From assembly GCA_002404055.1 (NCBI GenBank), contig DHIZ01000115.1, positions 1 through 44,197 on the forward strand: 44,197 nucleotides of DNA. The letters run 5' to 3'. Within the stretch, counting starts at the first letter, position 1. The number at the start of each line of letters is the position of its first letter. The translations under genes were made by a program, and so were the position numbers. The notes under the pieces were generated by a model that was not told the origin of the DNA, ran no database searches, and saw only the letters and a program-made list of their open reading frames with translations. This document shows, one piece after another, positions 17,866 through 26,432 of this stretch. Source of the DNA: Chloroflexi bacterium UBA4733 (GTDB taxonomy: Bacteria; Chloroflexota; UBA4733).

Positions 17866-18729
17866 CTATTGTGCGACAGAACTGTCTTTCATTTCTTGCA
17901 CTGCCGCCCCTGGCTTCTGTCCGAGTAGTTTGCTAGTCGATGGCTCTGTCGTAAGCATAAATTTCCCCTGTCCTAGCTCATTGATGAGCTGCGTACAAAC
18001 ACTTTTTAGACCTGGCAGGGCTGCGGCAACATGCACCAGTTCTTGTTGGTTTAAGTGCGTTACACCAAATGACTCGCCTGTTGGTGACTTTCGATTCGTT
18101 GTCTTTATATGAGCGCACTTTTGGCGGAGGGTTTGAATATCCTTGCGAGTAATGGATGCGTTCGCTCGCTGGATTAGCGCATCCAAGTCACCATCACGCC
18201 ATTTCCCATTACTGCTATAATGCAGTTCCAAAAGCCTGTATAGGGAGAGGTACCGGTATTGCAGAGGTATATGCTCTAAATCGGCATCAAGGAGTAGCCG
18301 AAGTTCTTCTCGCAGTGGTATTGTTGTTGCGAATGCAGTACTCACCGCGTTCGTATTGAGTTGGGCAGAGTCTCTCCACTCCGATACCGACATATTCATA
18401 TTTGGAGGATCACCATCATCGATAAAGTTCCAGATCGATCCTCGCCAATAGTAAATCTGGTGGTCATAAACGATACGCAATACGGAAAGCATGTGCTCCC
18501 GTGCCAACTGGATCATGGGCAGACAGTCCTTTGGAATCTCATTGGTAGCAAGCCCCGGTATTTCGATCCTTATGCACTCTGGCCGACCGGTGTCGTCAGT
18601 AAGCAATGCGAGTCGATAAGAGTACCTACTACCTTGTAGTGGTATGACAACCAGAGGCGTTCTTTCAACCGAGTCAATCAGCGGGCTACGGATTGGTTGA
18701 AGTGGTAAGTAGTACCAGCATGTTTTCAT
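17866..18729 (-). CDS. MauJ-like / HEPN-type protein
   Basis: A 287-residue protein, more AT-rich than its surroundings. The central part IPLQYRYLSLYRLLELHYSS (about residues 154-173) followed by a helical segment with R-Q-K-C-A-H (R-x4-H, about residue 205) matches the domain first seen in MauJ-type proteins, probably a divergent HEPN. The N-terminal ~110 residues look like a beta-rich domain (WYYLPLQPIRSP). There is no methylamine utilisation gene nearby, so the role is more likely phage defence together with the other R-x4-H gene. The start is ATG 18729 with GGAG 7 bases upstream, and a promoter-like pair lies further upstream. It is transcribed away from the first specificity-half gene. 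Confidence 0.6.
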   Translation of the reverse strand: MKTCWYYLPLQPIRSPLIDSVERTPLVVIPLQGSRYSYRLALLTDDTGRPECIRIEIPGLATNEIPKDCLPMIQLAREHMLSVLRIVYDHQIYYWRGSIWNFIDDGDPPNMNMSVSEWRDSAQLNTNAVSTAFATTIPLREELRLLLDADLEHIPLQYRYLSLYRLLELHYSSNGKWRDGDLDALIQRANASITRKDIQTLRQKCAHIKTTNRKSPTGESFGVTHLNQQELVHVAAALPGLKSVCTQLINELGQGKFMLTTEPSTSKLLGQKPGAAVQEMKDSSVAQ

Positions 18730-18763
18730 TGAAAGGCTCCAATAGTATGAGTATGCATGAATG

Positions 18764-18792
18764 AGTCTATATTGTTTGGGCTAGTATTTCAA
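18764..18792 (-). promoter_or_regulatory. candidate promoter of the MauJ-like gene
   Basis: On the minus strand TTGAAA (18792-18787) and TAGACT (18769-18764) are 17 bases apart, about 35 bases before the start codon. The region is locally AT-rich, supporting a promoter. Confidence 0.4.
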
Positions 18793-19226
18793 TTGGTGCT
18801 CTAAGAGAGTGTATGGCTAACAAGATCCCCTTGCTAAACAAAGATAACCCATCGACTACCTGTGTAGTAGCCACTAACTGCCGGCACTTCTCAGCAGTGG
18901 CACCGTTCCCAACACCGCATGGTTGCTAATCATAAAGACCGTTCGTAGCGAATTTTCGGACCACAAGTATCTTACGCTGTTTCGTCGATCTACAGTAGCC
19001 TAATGCACGCCAGCGCACTATGTTAGTCAAACATTCTCGTAGACTTGCCTTCGGCCACCACCGTCCGCACCGAGCATACGGATAGCCGTTGCGTGAGTAT
19101 TACCCGAACCGACAACCCCCAAGAAAGCGCTGGGTAGTATAGAATCAAGGTAAGAGGGTAACGCTATCGGTTCGCCATCCGGCCCGCCAGTGCCGGCGAC
19201 TACGCATTGAACGCCGCAGGAGCAAC
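18793..19226. other. divergent spacer upstream of the first specificity half
   Basis: About 430 bases with no recognisable gene. Because the neighbouring gene points away, the first pglX specificity half must be transcribed from here or from far upstream. I see isolated -10-like hexamers (TAGTAT at 19135-19140) but no paired -35. It is less GC-rich than the BREX genes. Confidence 0.4.
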
Positions 19227-21290
19227 ATGAGCGCCACCGCCTTCTTCCGCCTCCTCCAACCCGATGGCAAGAGCGCGGCGTTGGCGGCTGCCATCGGCGC
19301 ACTGCACGATGGCAGCCCTACCTCCGCCACCTTCGTCACTGACTCTGAGGATCTCCGTGGGGTCCCTACTAGTCCGTTCTCCTACTGGGTACCGACCGTT
19401 CTCCGGAGGCTCTTCCATGAGAGGGAGCACCTCGAATCAGACGTGCGTTTTGCCAGATGCGGCATGGGCACACTTGATGACTTTCGATTCCTGCGGGCAT
19501 GGTGGGAAATCAACCCAAGAGACATGCGCCGAACCAGAGCGTCGACAAGCAGTACAAAAGCCTATGTTACGTTTGCAAAGGGGGGAGCCTTTTCTCCCTA
19601 TTACTCTTCGATATCCCTTGTAGTAAACTTTGGACGTTCCGGCTCGGAATTGAAGTCTTTCGTAGCAATGAGGGTTGGTAGCGCCAGCAGGAAGATACAA
19701 GCAGAGAGTTTTTATTTTCGCCCAGGGCTTACTTGGCCCAGGCGTACCAACGGACTAAGTGTTAGGGCGCTTCCTAGGGGTTGTATCTTCGCCGACAAAG
19801 GTCCCGCTGTCTTTGTCCAAGGCGACCGACCGAGTGACCTCTTTGCCCTGGCTGGGATCATGAACAGTACCCTGTTCTTGGAGTTGGTACGAACCATGCT
19901 GGCGCGTGAGGAACTGGCGCAGTCCTTCGAGGTAGGGATAATCCAGTCAATGCCCGTTCCTCACCTGGAAGGGCTAGATACCAGCGTCCTTGCAACACAG
20001 GTGGCCATGTGCTTCGACCTCAACCGCGCGCTGGACACAGCGAACGAGACCAGCCACGCATTTACGCTTCCCGCGCTTTTACAAGTCCGGGGTGACTCCC
20101 ACGGCGAGCGCGCCGCCGCCTGGCGGGAGCGCGTTGTCCAGATTCAGGCGGGACTAGCGTACCATCAGCGCGCCATTGAGGAAATGGTCTATCGCCTATA
20201 TGGCATACCAGACCATGAGCGCCGCGCCATCGAAGCCTCCCCGGACGGCGCGGCAAAAGAAACGGCGGAAGCGTCAGGCGATGATGAGGAAGATGCGGAA
20301 GAACTACCTGCCCCTCCAAGAGTCGACCAGCGAGCCTTAGCTGTTGACCTCCTGTTCTTCGCCGTCGGTTGCGCCTTCGGCCGCTGGGATGTACGCGCCT
20401 CCTTTGAACCCGCCCTGGCCCCTAAACTCAACAGCCCTTTCGATCCGCTGCCGGTGTGCTCGCCAGGAATGCTGATCGGGCCGGATGGGTTGCCAGCAAC
20501 ACGAGCGCGCATCGTGAGCGAGACGTGGCTACGTGCTCGACCCAACGTCATCACCTTACCGCCGGAAGGCGTTGTCGATCAGGCAACCATCCCGGCAGCT
20601 GATTACCCGCTGCGCATCGCCTGGCACGGCATCCTGGTGGACGACGAGGGACACGAAGAGGACATCGCGCACCGCGTCCGCCAGGTGCTTTCGCTGCTTT
20701 TCGGGGAGCGGGCAGACGAATGGGAGCGCGATCTCTGCGCCGCCATAGGCGTTCCCACCATGCGCGAGTATCTTCGCCACCCAAATCTGTTTTTCACCGA
20801 GCACATAGCGCGCTACTCCAAGAGTCGGCGGAAAGCGCCGATTTACTGGTTGCTCCAGTCCGACAAGCGTAGTTACGGCATCTGGCTCTACTGCCACCGC
20901 ATCGGCAAGGATACGTTGCACCGGGCTCTGAATGACTATGTGGCACCGAAGATCGCTATGGAGGAACGACGCCTGGCGGAGCTGGCCCGAGACAAGGCTG
21001 CTGTCGATGCACGCAGAGACGGACGGGAGACTAGGCGACTGCTCAAGGAGCACGACACGCTAGAGAAGGTGGTGGCCGAGCTCTACCGCTTCCGGGAGGC
21101 GCTGAAAGAAGCGGCCGACTCGGGCTACGACCCTGACCTGGATGACGGGGTTGTGCTGAGCATCGCCCCGCTACACCGGCTCACCCCCTGGAAGGAGGCC
21201 GGCGCCTACTGGAGAGAACTATTGGCCGGCAAGTACCCCTGGTCAAGCGTCGGCAAGCAATTGCATACCAAGCACCAAGAAATATTCTGA
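19227..21290 (+). CDS. PglX C-terminal (target-recognition) half, copy 1
   Basis: A 687-residue protein equivalent to the C-terminal half of PglX. It starts SATAFFRLLQPDGKSAAL, the block that normally follows the methyltransferase domain. Residues about 70-250 are the variable target-recognition part, with conserved anchors FAKGGAFSPYY and YFRPGLTWP. Residues about 265-345 form a helical spacer (ALDTANETSHAFTLPALLQV). An acidic linker with DDEEDAEE lies near residues 350-358, then a conserved C-terminal domain (LRHPNLFFTEHIARYSKSRR and KYPWSSVGKQL). The ATG has GGAG upstream and an in-frame TGA six codons earlier, so it is made as its own protein. It has no SAM or NPPF motif and should need the catalytic half at 12975. 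Confidence 0.85.
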   Translation: MSATAFFRLLQPDGKSAALAAAIGALHDGSPTSATFVTDSEDLRGVPTSPFSYWVPTVLRRLFHEREHLESDVRFARCGMGTLDDFRFLRAWWEINPRDMRRTRASTSSTKAYVTFAKGGAFSPYYSSISLVVNFGRSGSELKSFVAMRVGSASRKIQAESFYFRPGLTWPRRTNGLSVRALPRGCIFADKGPAVFVQGDRPSDLFALAGIMNSTLFLELVRTMLAREELAQSFEVGIIQSMPVPHLEGLDTSVLATQVAMCFDLNRALDTANETSHAFTLPALLQVRGDSHGERAAAWRERVVQIQAGLAYHQRAIEEMVYRLYGIPDHERRAIEASPDGAAKETAEASGDDEEDAEELPAPPRVDQRALAVDLLFFAVGCAFGRWDVRASFEPALAPKLNSPFDPLPVCSPGMLIGPDGLPATRARIVSETWLRARPNVITLPPEGVVDQATIPAADYPLRIAWHGILVDDEGHEEDIAHRVRQVLSLLFGERADEWERDLCAAIGVPTMREYLRHPNLFFTEHIARYSKSRRKAPIYWLLQSDKRSYGIWLYCHRIGKDTLHRALNDYVAPKIAMEERRLAELARDKAAVDARRDGRETRRLLKEHDTLEKVVAELYRFREALKEAADSGYDPDLDDGVVLSIAPLHRLTPWKEAGAYWRELLAGKYPWSSVGKQLHTKHQEIF

Positions 21291-21696
21291 CGGAATTCGC
21301 AGTTCCATTCTCAGGTGAGATACAGCACCGTGCAGACCCGTTCAGCGACGTCCTGGTTCGGCGGCAACGAACCCTGAATACGGCGTGACATCTCATTGCG
21401 CGCCACAGCGTCACCACAATGCACCGATCTTGCGTGCGATAAGGACCTCACAGGCCGATTCGACAGTGCCGGAGGGGCCACATTAGCCTCCGCAGCACGA
21501 CCGGTATGGTAGGATCGGCTATAGTGATGGCTGCTGCCCCTGACCCTTACACAAAGGGCGGCAGGCGGCTGATCTCGACCACATGCAATGCAACCCTTTC
21601 CTCCTATCTGCTTTGCCGCGCTGCCACACATAGCGAAATCATAGCGGACGAGGCGCTATGATGGACGTAGGGTCTACTCGACCCGAAGGAGCAGCC
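21291..21696. other. gap between specificity half 1 and DUF5343 gene
   Basis: About 400 bases with no gene I can support. Short minus-strand frames cover it but lack a family or ribosome site. TATAGT (21520-21525) and TATGAT (21657-21662) are -10-like, without good -35 partners. Confidence 0.4.
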
Positions 21697-22479
21697 ATGA
21701 GCGACAGAGATGCGGCGAAGCCAACCGCACCATATGTAGCCTGGGGAACGTTTCTCAGCCTCCTGGCGCGAATGGAACAGAAAGGAATACCGGACATCGT
21801 GTCGAGTGAGTCTGTCGTGTCGACGGTGACGTCGACCTACGCTACACAGATCGTCGCCACGTTGCGCTTTCTGGGCATGCTCGACAGTGCCGGACGCTCC
21901 ACGGCCTTGCTACGCCAGCTTGTTTCTGCGGGTGAGCAGCGTGCACAAGTCCTAGCTCAGGCGATGGGGGTAGCCTACCGTCCCGTCCTGGAACGCCTCG
22001 GTGAACTAGCGAATGTCACGCCTGGTCAGCTTGATGGGGCGTTCCGAGAGACCTACCGCCTGCGAGGAGAAACGCGCAGGCGAGCAACGGTCTTTTTCAC
22101 GCGAGCAGCGGAGTACGCTGGAATGCCTATCTCACCTGCGCTATCAGTCAGACCCTTCGTAACTGTGGGCGATGTCGGATCATCGTCGAGGTTCCGTGCT
22201 GGGCGACAGCACCGGAACGAATACCAGGACCCCTTGCCGGGGGTCGATGTGCCCGAGGCGCTGGAGACCAACGCGCCTGCCATGATGCGGCGCTCAGTGC
22301 GCTTCGCCGCTGGAGGCACCTTGATGGCCCGATTTGAAGGCGATCCTTTCGACCTCGAAGAGGACGAGCGGCAACTGCTGTTTGCAATCAACGATCAACT
22401 CCGCGCTTTTGAACGGCGACGGCTCACCGGTGAACCCCGAACAGAGGAGGAGCAATCACGGCGAGGAGAGACGCCATGA
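21697..22479 (+). CDS. DUF5343-family protein
   Basis: A 260-residue protein whose first ~150 residues match DUF5343: YVAWGTFLSLLARMEQKGIP, then TYATQIVATLRFLGMLDSAG with a winged-helix look, and LERLGELANVTPGQLDGAFR. The C-terminal part (VRFAAGGTLMARFEGDPFDL, then a helical end) is less distinctive. DUF5343 proteins are widespread accessory genes, often in defence loci; no biochemical role is established. The start is the second ATG (21697) with GAAGGAG upstream; an earlier ATG at 21661 and the frame from 21658 lack a site. Its stop overlaps the ATG of the next small gene (ATGA). It lies between the two specificity halves and may travel with them as a cassette. Confidence 0.72.
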   Translation: MSDRDAAKPTAPYVAWGTFLSLLARMEQKGIPDIVSSESVVSTVTSTYATQIVATLRFLGMLDSAGRSTALLRQLVSAGEQRAQVLAQAMGVAYRPVLERLGELANVTPGQLDGAFRETYRLRGETRRRATVFFTRAAEYAGMPISPALSVRPFVTVGDVGSSSRFRAGRQHRNEYQDPLPGVDVPEALETNAPAMMRRSVRFAAGGTLMARFEGDPFDLEEDERQLLFAINDQLRAFERRRLTGEPRTEEEQSRRGETP

Positions 22480-22680
22480 CCCAACAGCGTGCCCGGACCG
22501 ACCTGGCGATTGACGTTCGGTGGCTGCACGACGTGCGTGTGCCCGCAGCAGACTATGACCACAGGATTGGCCGGCCTTCGGCGAAGCCATCGCGCAGGTG
22601 CTTGAAGACACAAAGCACGACCACGGCGAGGATGGCGCGGTTGAGGGATTGGGTACGGCGTGGCTGCCTAAAAGGAGAAA
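22476..22680 (+). pseudogene. small gene coupled to DUF5343, apparent frameshift
   Basis: The ATG overlaps the DUF5343 stop by 4 bases, so this should be a translated partner gene. The first frame reads TDLAIDVRWLHDVRVPAADY and then turns into unlikely Arg/Ser-rich sequence. A second frame picks up acid-rich, protein-like sequence DWPAFGEAIAQVLEDTKHDH, continuing to GTAWLP. A one- or two-base indel near 22555-22565 would join them into a protein of about 65-70 residues. Either a real inactivating frameshift or a sequencing error. No family recognised. Confidence 0.5.
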
Positions 22681-22696
22681 CGGCCCCGAAGGGCCG
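22681..22696. other. short GC hairpin after the small frameshifted gene
   Basis: CGGCCC pairs perfectly with GGGCCG around a CGAA loop, flanked by A-rich sequence on both sides. It may be a termination or stability element between the DUF5343 unit and the second specificity half. The rest of 22697-22906 holds no recognisable gene. Confidence 0.4.
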
Positions 22697-22906
22697 CAAA
22701 ACAGGAGCCTTCCAGCTCCAGATCACTGGATTGCCCCTACTGTACCGAGTGTGCCACGACGAGTCAACGTCGCCGGCCCGATCGCCTGTTTTCGCCTGCG
22801 GTACCGCACCAACTTGCCAAGTCGGCAAAGGCATGGTATAGAACAAATGTTTCATTTCCAAACGGCTGAACCCCGTCAGGTCGTGGGCTAGCCAGCAAGG
22901 AGTAGC

Positions 22907-24976
22907 GTGAGCAAAACGACCTTCTTCCGACTCCTCCAACCCGATGACAAAGGCCATGCGCTCCAAGACGCGATTAGCGCCATGCGCGATGGCAGCCCTA
23001 CCGACGACACCCATGTCACTGCTCCCAACAGCTTTCGTCAGGTTCCCGGCAGCCCCTTCGCCTATTGGGTGAGCGAATCGATTCGACGCAAGTTTACGGA
23101 GCTTCCTCGGTTTGAGGGGAACGGTCGTACCGTCAAGCAGGGACTCGCCACTGCTGATGACTTCCGCTTCGTCCGAACCTGGTGGGAGGTTGGAACGGTT
23201 TGCATCCTCGATAGCGCCAACAACCCACACCGGGATGTCGCAGGAGTGCAGGCTTGGTGTCGGCAACGTACCTTTGGCGGCAAGCGCTGGGTGCCTTTCG
23301 CCAAGGGAGGCGCGTACTCGCCCTACCACGCTGACCTGCATCTAGTTGTGAACTGGGAGCGGGACGGTCATGAGATATCCTCCTTTGAGCGTGCCTTCAT
23401 TCGAAATCTCGACTGTTACTTCCGCCCTGGCCTTACCTGGCCACTCAGGAGTCAGCGTGGTCTAGGTTTTCGTACGTTTCCACAGGGCTGTGTCTTTGGC
23501 CATAAAGGGCCGACTGGGTTCGCTCCCATAGAGCAGTTATCCGCGCTGCTCGCACTGACAAACTCAACTATCTTCCTTCGATGCGTGTCGCTCCAAATGG
23601 CGTTTGGCTCGTACGAGGTTGGCGTGATCCAGCGCACTCCCGTGCCAGAACTAGACAATGACGCACGACGGCACCTTGGCACCCTGGCGGACGACTGTGT
23701 CGACCTCAAGCGCGCCCTCGACACCGTCAACGAAACTAGCCACGTTTTCACGCTTCCAGCTCTGCTCCAAGTCCCAGGCGATTCCCTGGCCGGACGCGCC
23801 GCCGGCTGGCGGAAGCGCGTCTCGAGTGCCCAGGCGGCGCTTCCACAGCATCAGCAGGAGATCGACGACCTCGCCTACCGCCTCTACGGCATCACGGACG
23901 AGGATCGCCGCGCCATCGAGGCGTCGCTCCAGCGCGCAACGGAACGTGACGAGCCGGCGGCGGATGACGATGATGATGTAGGGGAGGACCAGCCCATCAC
24001 GCCGAGCGCCGATCAACGCGCCCCTGCCGCCGACATCCTCTCCTACGCCGTTGGTTGCGCCTTCGGTCGCTGGGATGCCCGCGTCGCCACTGATCCCTCC
24101 CTTGCCCCCGCGCTCGCCGGTCCGTTCGAGCCCTTGCCGGTCTGCTCACCCGGGACGCTGATCGGCCCCGATGGCCTGCCGGCTACCCAGGAGCGGATCG
24201 TCAGTCAGGGCTGGCTGCACGCCCGGCTCAATGTCATCACCCTGCCGCCCGAAAGCGCGGTGGCGTCGCCAACCGTCACGGCTGCGGAATACCCGCTGCC
24301 AGTCGCTTGGGACGGCATCCTGGTGGATGACGACGGGCACGAGGCGGATATCGTGCGCCGGGTCCGCCAGGCGCTCGGGCTGCTGTTCGCGGAGCGCGCG
24401 GAGGACTGGGAGCGCGATCTCTGCGCCGCCCTTGGCGTGAAGACGTTGCGCGAGTACTTGCGCCACCCGAACCTGTTCTTCGCCGAGCACATCGCTCGCT
24501 ACTCCAAGAGCCGGCGCAAGGCCCCAATCTTCTGGCTGCTTCAGTCCGACAAGCGCAACTACGCGCTCTGGCTCTACTGCCACCGCATCGGCAAGGACAC
24601 GCTGCACCGCGCACTGAACGATTACCTGGCGCCGAAGATTGCACTGGAAGAACGGCGGCTGGCGGAGGCGACGCAGGCGCAGTCAGCAGCGGAGCGCCGC
24701 GGCGATGGCAGGGAAGCGCGGCGGCTACTGAAGGAGCAGGACACGCAGGAGAAGCTAGTGGCCGAACTGTATCGCTTTCGTGACGCGCTCAAAGCGGTCG
24801 CCGATCGCGGCTACGACCCCGAACTTGACGACGGCGTGGTACTCAGCATCGCCCCGCTGCACGCGCTCGTCCCCTGGAAGGATGCCGGCGCTTACTGGAA
24901 GGAACTGCTGGCCGGCAAGTACCCCTGGTCCAGCGTCAGTAAACAGTTGCGCGCGAAAGGGCTGGTGCGCGAGTAA
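22907..24976 (+). CDS. PglX C-terminal (target-recognition) half, copy 2
   Basis: A 689-residue paralogue of the protein at 19227, with the same domain order: FFRLLQPDDKGHAL start, variable region about residues 70-250 (anchors FAKGGAYSPYH and YFRPGLTWP retained), helical spacer ALDTVNETSHVFTLPALLQV, acidic linker with five consecutive Asp near residues 353-357, and the conserved C-terminal domain LRHPNLFFAEHIARYSKSRR ... KYPWSSVSKQLRAKG. The two copies are close in the last ~400 residues and at the N-terminus, and diverge most in the recognition region, as expected for alternative specificities. The start is GTG 22907 with AAGGAG upstream and an in-frame TAG six codons earlier. No catalytic motifs; it should partner the methyltransferase at 12975. 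Confidence 0.87.
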   Translation: MSKTTFFRLLQPDDKGHALQDAISAMRDGSPTDDTHVTAPNSFRQVPGSPFAYWVSESIRRKFTELPRFEGNGRTVKQGLATADDFRFVRTWWEVGTVCILDSANNPHRDVAGVQAWCRQRTFGGKRWVPFAKGGAYSPYHADLHLVVNWERDGHEISSFERAFIRNLDCYFRPGLTWPLRSQRGLGFRTFPQGCVFGHKGPTGFAPIEQLSALLALTNSTIFLRCVSLQMAFGSYEVGVIQRTPVPELDNDARRHLGTLADDCVDLKRALDTVNETSHVFTLPALLQVPGDSLAGRAAGWRKRVSSAQAALPQHQQEIDDLAYRLYGITDEDRRAIEASLQRATERDEPAADDDDDVGEDQPITPSADQRAPAADILSYAVGCAFGRWDARVATDPSLAPALAGPFEPLPVCSPGTLIGPDGLPATQERIVSQGWLHARLNVITLPPESAVASPTVTAAEYPLPVAWDGILVDDDGHEADIVRRVRQALGLLFAERAEDWERDLCAALGVKTLREYLRHPNLFFAEHIARYSKSRRKAPIFWLLQSDKRNYALWLYCHRIGKDTLHRALNDYLAPKIALEERRLAEATQAQSAAERRGDGREARRLLKEQDTQEKLVAELYRFRDALKAVADRGYDPELDDGVVLSIAPLHALVPWKDAGAYWKELLAGKYPWSSVSKQLRAKGLVRE

Positions 24977-25093
24977 GCACACCGGGTGGGACCGCCGTGG
25001 CGGCACGGTACCTTGGCTGGCTGGAGGCGCATGTGCCATCGTAGCGTTGAGGCAGGAAGGTGCCGACGACGCCGCTTGCCTATCGCAGACCGC

Positions 25094-25131
25094 ATCTTGT
25101 TTTGCAATCGACGCCTGTGGCAAAATAAGAT
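25094..25131. promoter_or_regulatory. promoter with 12-bp palindromic operator before the Fic gene
   Basis: ATCTTGTTTTGC (25094-25105) and GCAAAATAAGAT (25120-25131) are inverted repeats with one mismatch and a 14-base spacer, in an otherwise GC-rich gap. A -35-like TTGCAA (25102-25107) and a -10-like TAAGAT (25126-25131), 18 bases apart, overlap the two arms, so a bound dimer would block the polymerase. It lies about 50 bases upstream of the Fic start codon. Confidence 0.52.
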
Positions 25132-25181
25132 TGCCGTGTGCGGGCGCTTATTAAGCCGCACTGTAATGAGGAGGACGGCGG

Positions 25182-26378
25182 GTGGTTCCAAGTACGCGTG
25201 CGGGCCGCTACGTGAAACAACCCACGGGCTACCGGGCGTTCATCCCGTCTCCGTTGCCGCCCGACCCTCCCATCCGCCTTGACCCACCCGTCCAGTCGCT
25301 GCTCTCGCTGGCCGATCAAGCGGTCGGACGGCTGGACGGCGCGACGAACATGCTGCCCAACCCCGAACTCTTCGTCGCAATGTACGTGCGACAGGAAGCG
25401 GTACTCAGTTCCCAGATCGAGGGAACACAGAGCAGTCTCGACGATGTCCTGACCTTCGAGCTCGGCCCAGGAGGCCGCCCTGTCCCCGGCGACATCGAGG
25501 AGGTGGTGAACTACATCCGCGCGATGAACTACGGCCTGACGCGTCTGCAGGACCTCCCGCTTTCCCTGCGCTTGATCCGCGAGATCCATGCCCAGTTGCT
25601 TCAGGGTGTGCGCGGCGCAGAGAAGCAGCCGGGCGAGTTCCGGATCAGCCAGAACTGGATCGGCGCCGGTCGTGTTCCGCTGGAGCGGGCAACCTTCGTC
25701 CCCCCACCGGTCACGGAGATGTGGCAGGCGCTGGATAACTTCGAGCGGTTCTTGCACGCCGACGACGACATCCCCGTGCTCGTCCGCTGCGCCCTGGCTC
25801 ACGCCCAATTTGAGACGATCCATCCCTTCGCTGACGGCAACGGCCGCGTCGGCCGCCTGCTCATCACCTTCCTGCTCTGCCACCGCCGCGTCATGCAACG
25901 GCCGCTGCTCTATCTCAGCCTCTACTTGATGCGCCACAGATTGGAGTACTATGATCGCTTGATGGCGATGCGGGAGCAAGGGGACTGGGAGGGCTGGTTG
26001 CGCTTTTTTCTGCAAGGTGTCGCCGAAACTGCCGAGGAGGCGACGCGCAAAGCGCACGCCATTGTACGGCTGCGCGAGGACCATCGCGCCCTGCTGCAGC
26101 ATCAGGGCCAGGCGGTCGCCGGGCTGCGGGCGCTGGACCTGCTCTTCCAGCAGCCACTCGTCAATGTGACGTATGTGCGGGACCACCTCGGCGTCGCCTA
26201 CGTGACCGCCAACAAGATTGTCGAGCAGTTCCGCACGCTGGGTCTGCTCGAGGAGATTACCGGCGGCCAGCGCTTCAGAATCTACAGGTACACGCCGTAC
26301 ACGGCGCTGTTCGACGAGCAGCCGGCGGAGCTGCCGACAACGGTGGTGCAAACGACCGAGGGCGGCGTGGCATTTTGA
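25182..26378 (+). CDS. Fic family protein with C-terminal winged helix
   Basis: A 398-residue Fic-domain protein. The N-terminal inhibitory helix S-S-Q-I-E-G-T is at residues 76-82, making it a class II self-inhibited Fic. The catalytic motif HPFADGNGRVGR is complete at residues 214-225, so AMP transfer (or its removal) from ATP to a target hydroxyl is expected. The C-terminal ~100 residues form a winged helix (YVRDHLGVAYVTANKIVEQF, then LGLLEEITGGQRFRIYRY), giving a DNA-binding end. The GTG start is preceded by GAGGAGG. It sits inside the BREX operon between the second specificity half and pglZ, 54 bases before the latter. The palindrome upstream suggests autoregulation. It could be a toxin-like guard or a regulator of BREX expression. 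Confidence 0.9.
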   Translation: MVPSTRAGRYVKQPTGYRAFIPSPLPPDPPIRLDPPVQSLLSLADQAVGRLDGATNMLPNPELFVAMYVRQEAVLSSQIEGTQSSLDDVLTFELGPGGRPVPGDIEEVVNYIRAMNYGLTRLQDLPLSLRLIREIHAQLLQGVRGAEKQPGEFRISQNWIGAGRVPLERATFVPPPVTEMWQALDNFERFLHADDDIPVLVRCALAHAQFETIHPFADGNGRVGRLLITFLLCHRRVMQRPLLYLSLYLMRHRLEYYDRLMAMREQGDWEGWLRFFLQGVAETAEEATRKAHAIVRLREDHRALLQHQGQAVAGLRALDLLFQQPLVNVTYVRDHLGVAYVTANKIVEQFRTLGLLEEITGGQRFRIYRYTPYTALFDEQPAELPTTVVQTTEGGVAF

Positions 26379-26432
26379 CGCCTTCGGCCCATCACTCCAT
26401 GCGCCGCTCCTGTCCAAATCTGAGGGGAGGGC

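Noticed and set aside
14999..19227. Simple frameshift or nonsense mutation as the cause of the pglX split
   Set aside because: The halves are 4.2 kb apart with other genes between, and both downstream copies have their own start signals and upstream in-frame stops.
22553..23341. 262-codon minus-strand frame before the second specificity half
   Set aside because: It overlaps the start of the well-supported 22907 gene and shows no recognised domain.
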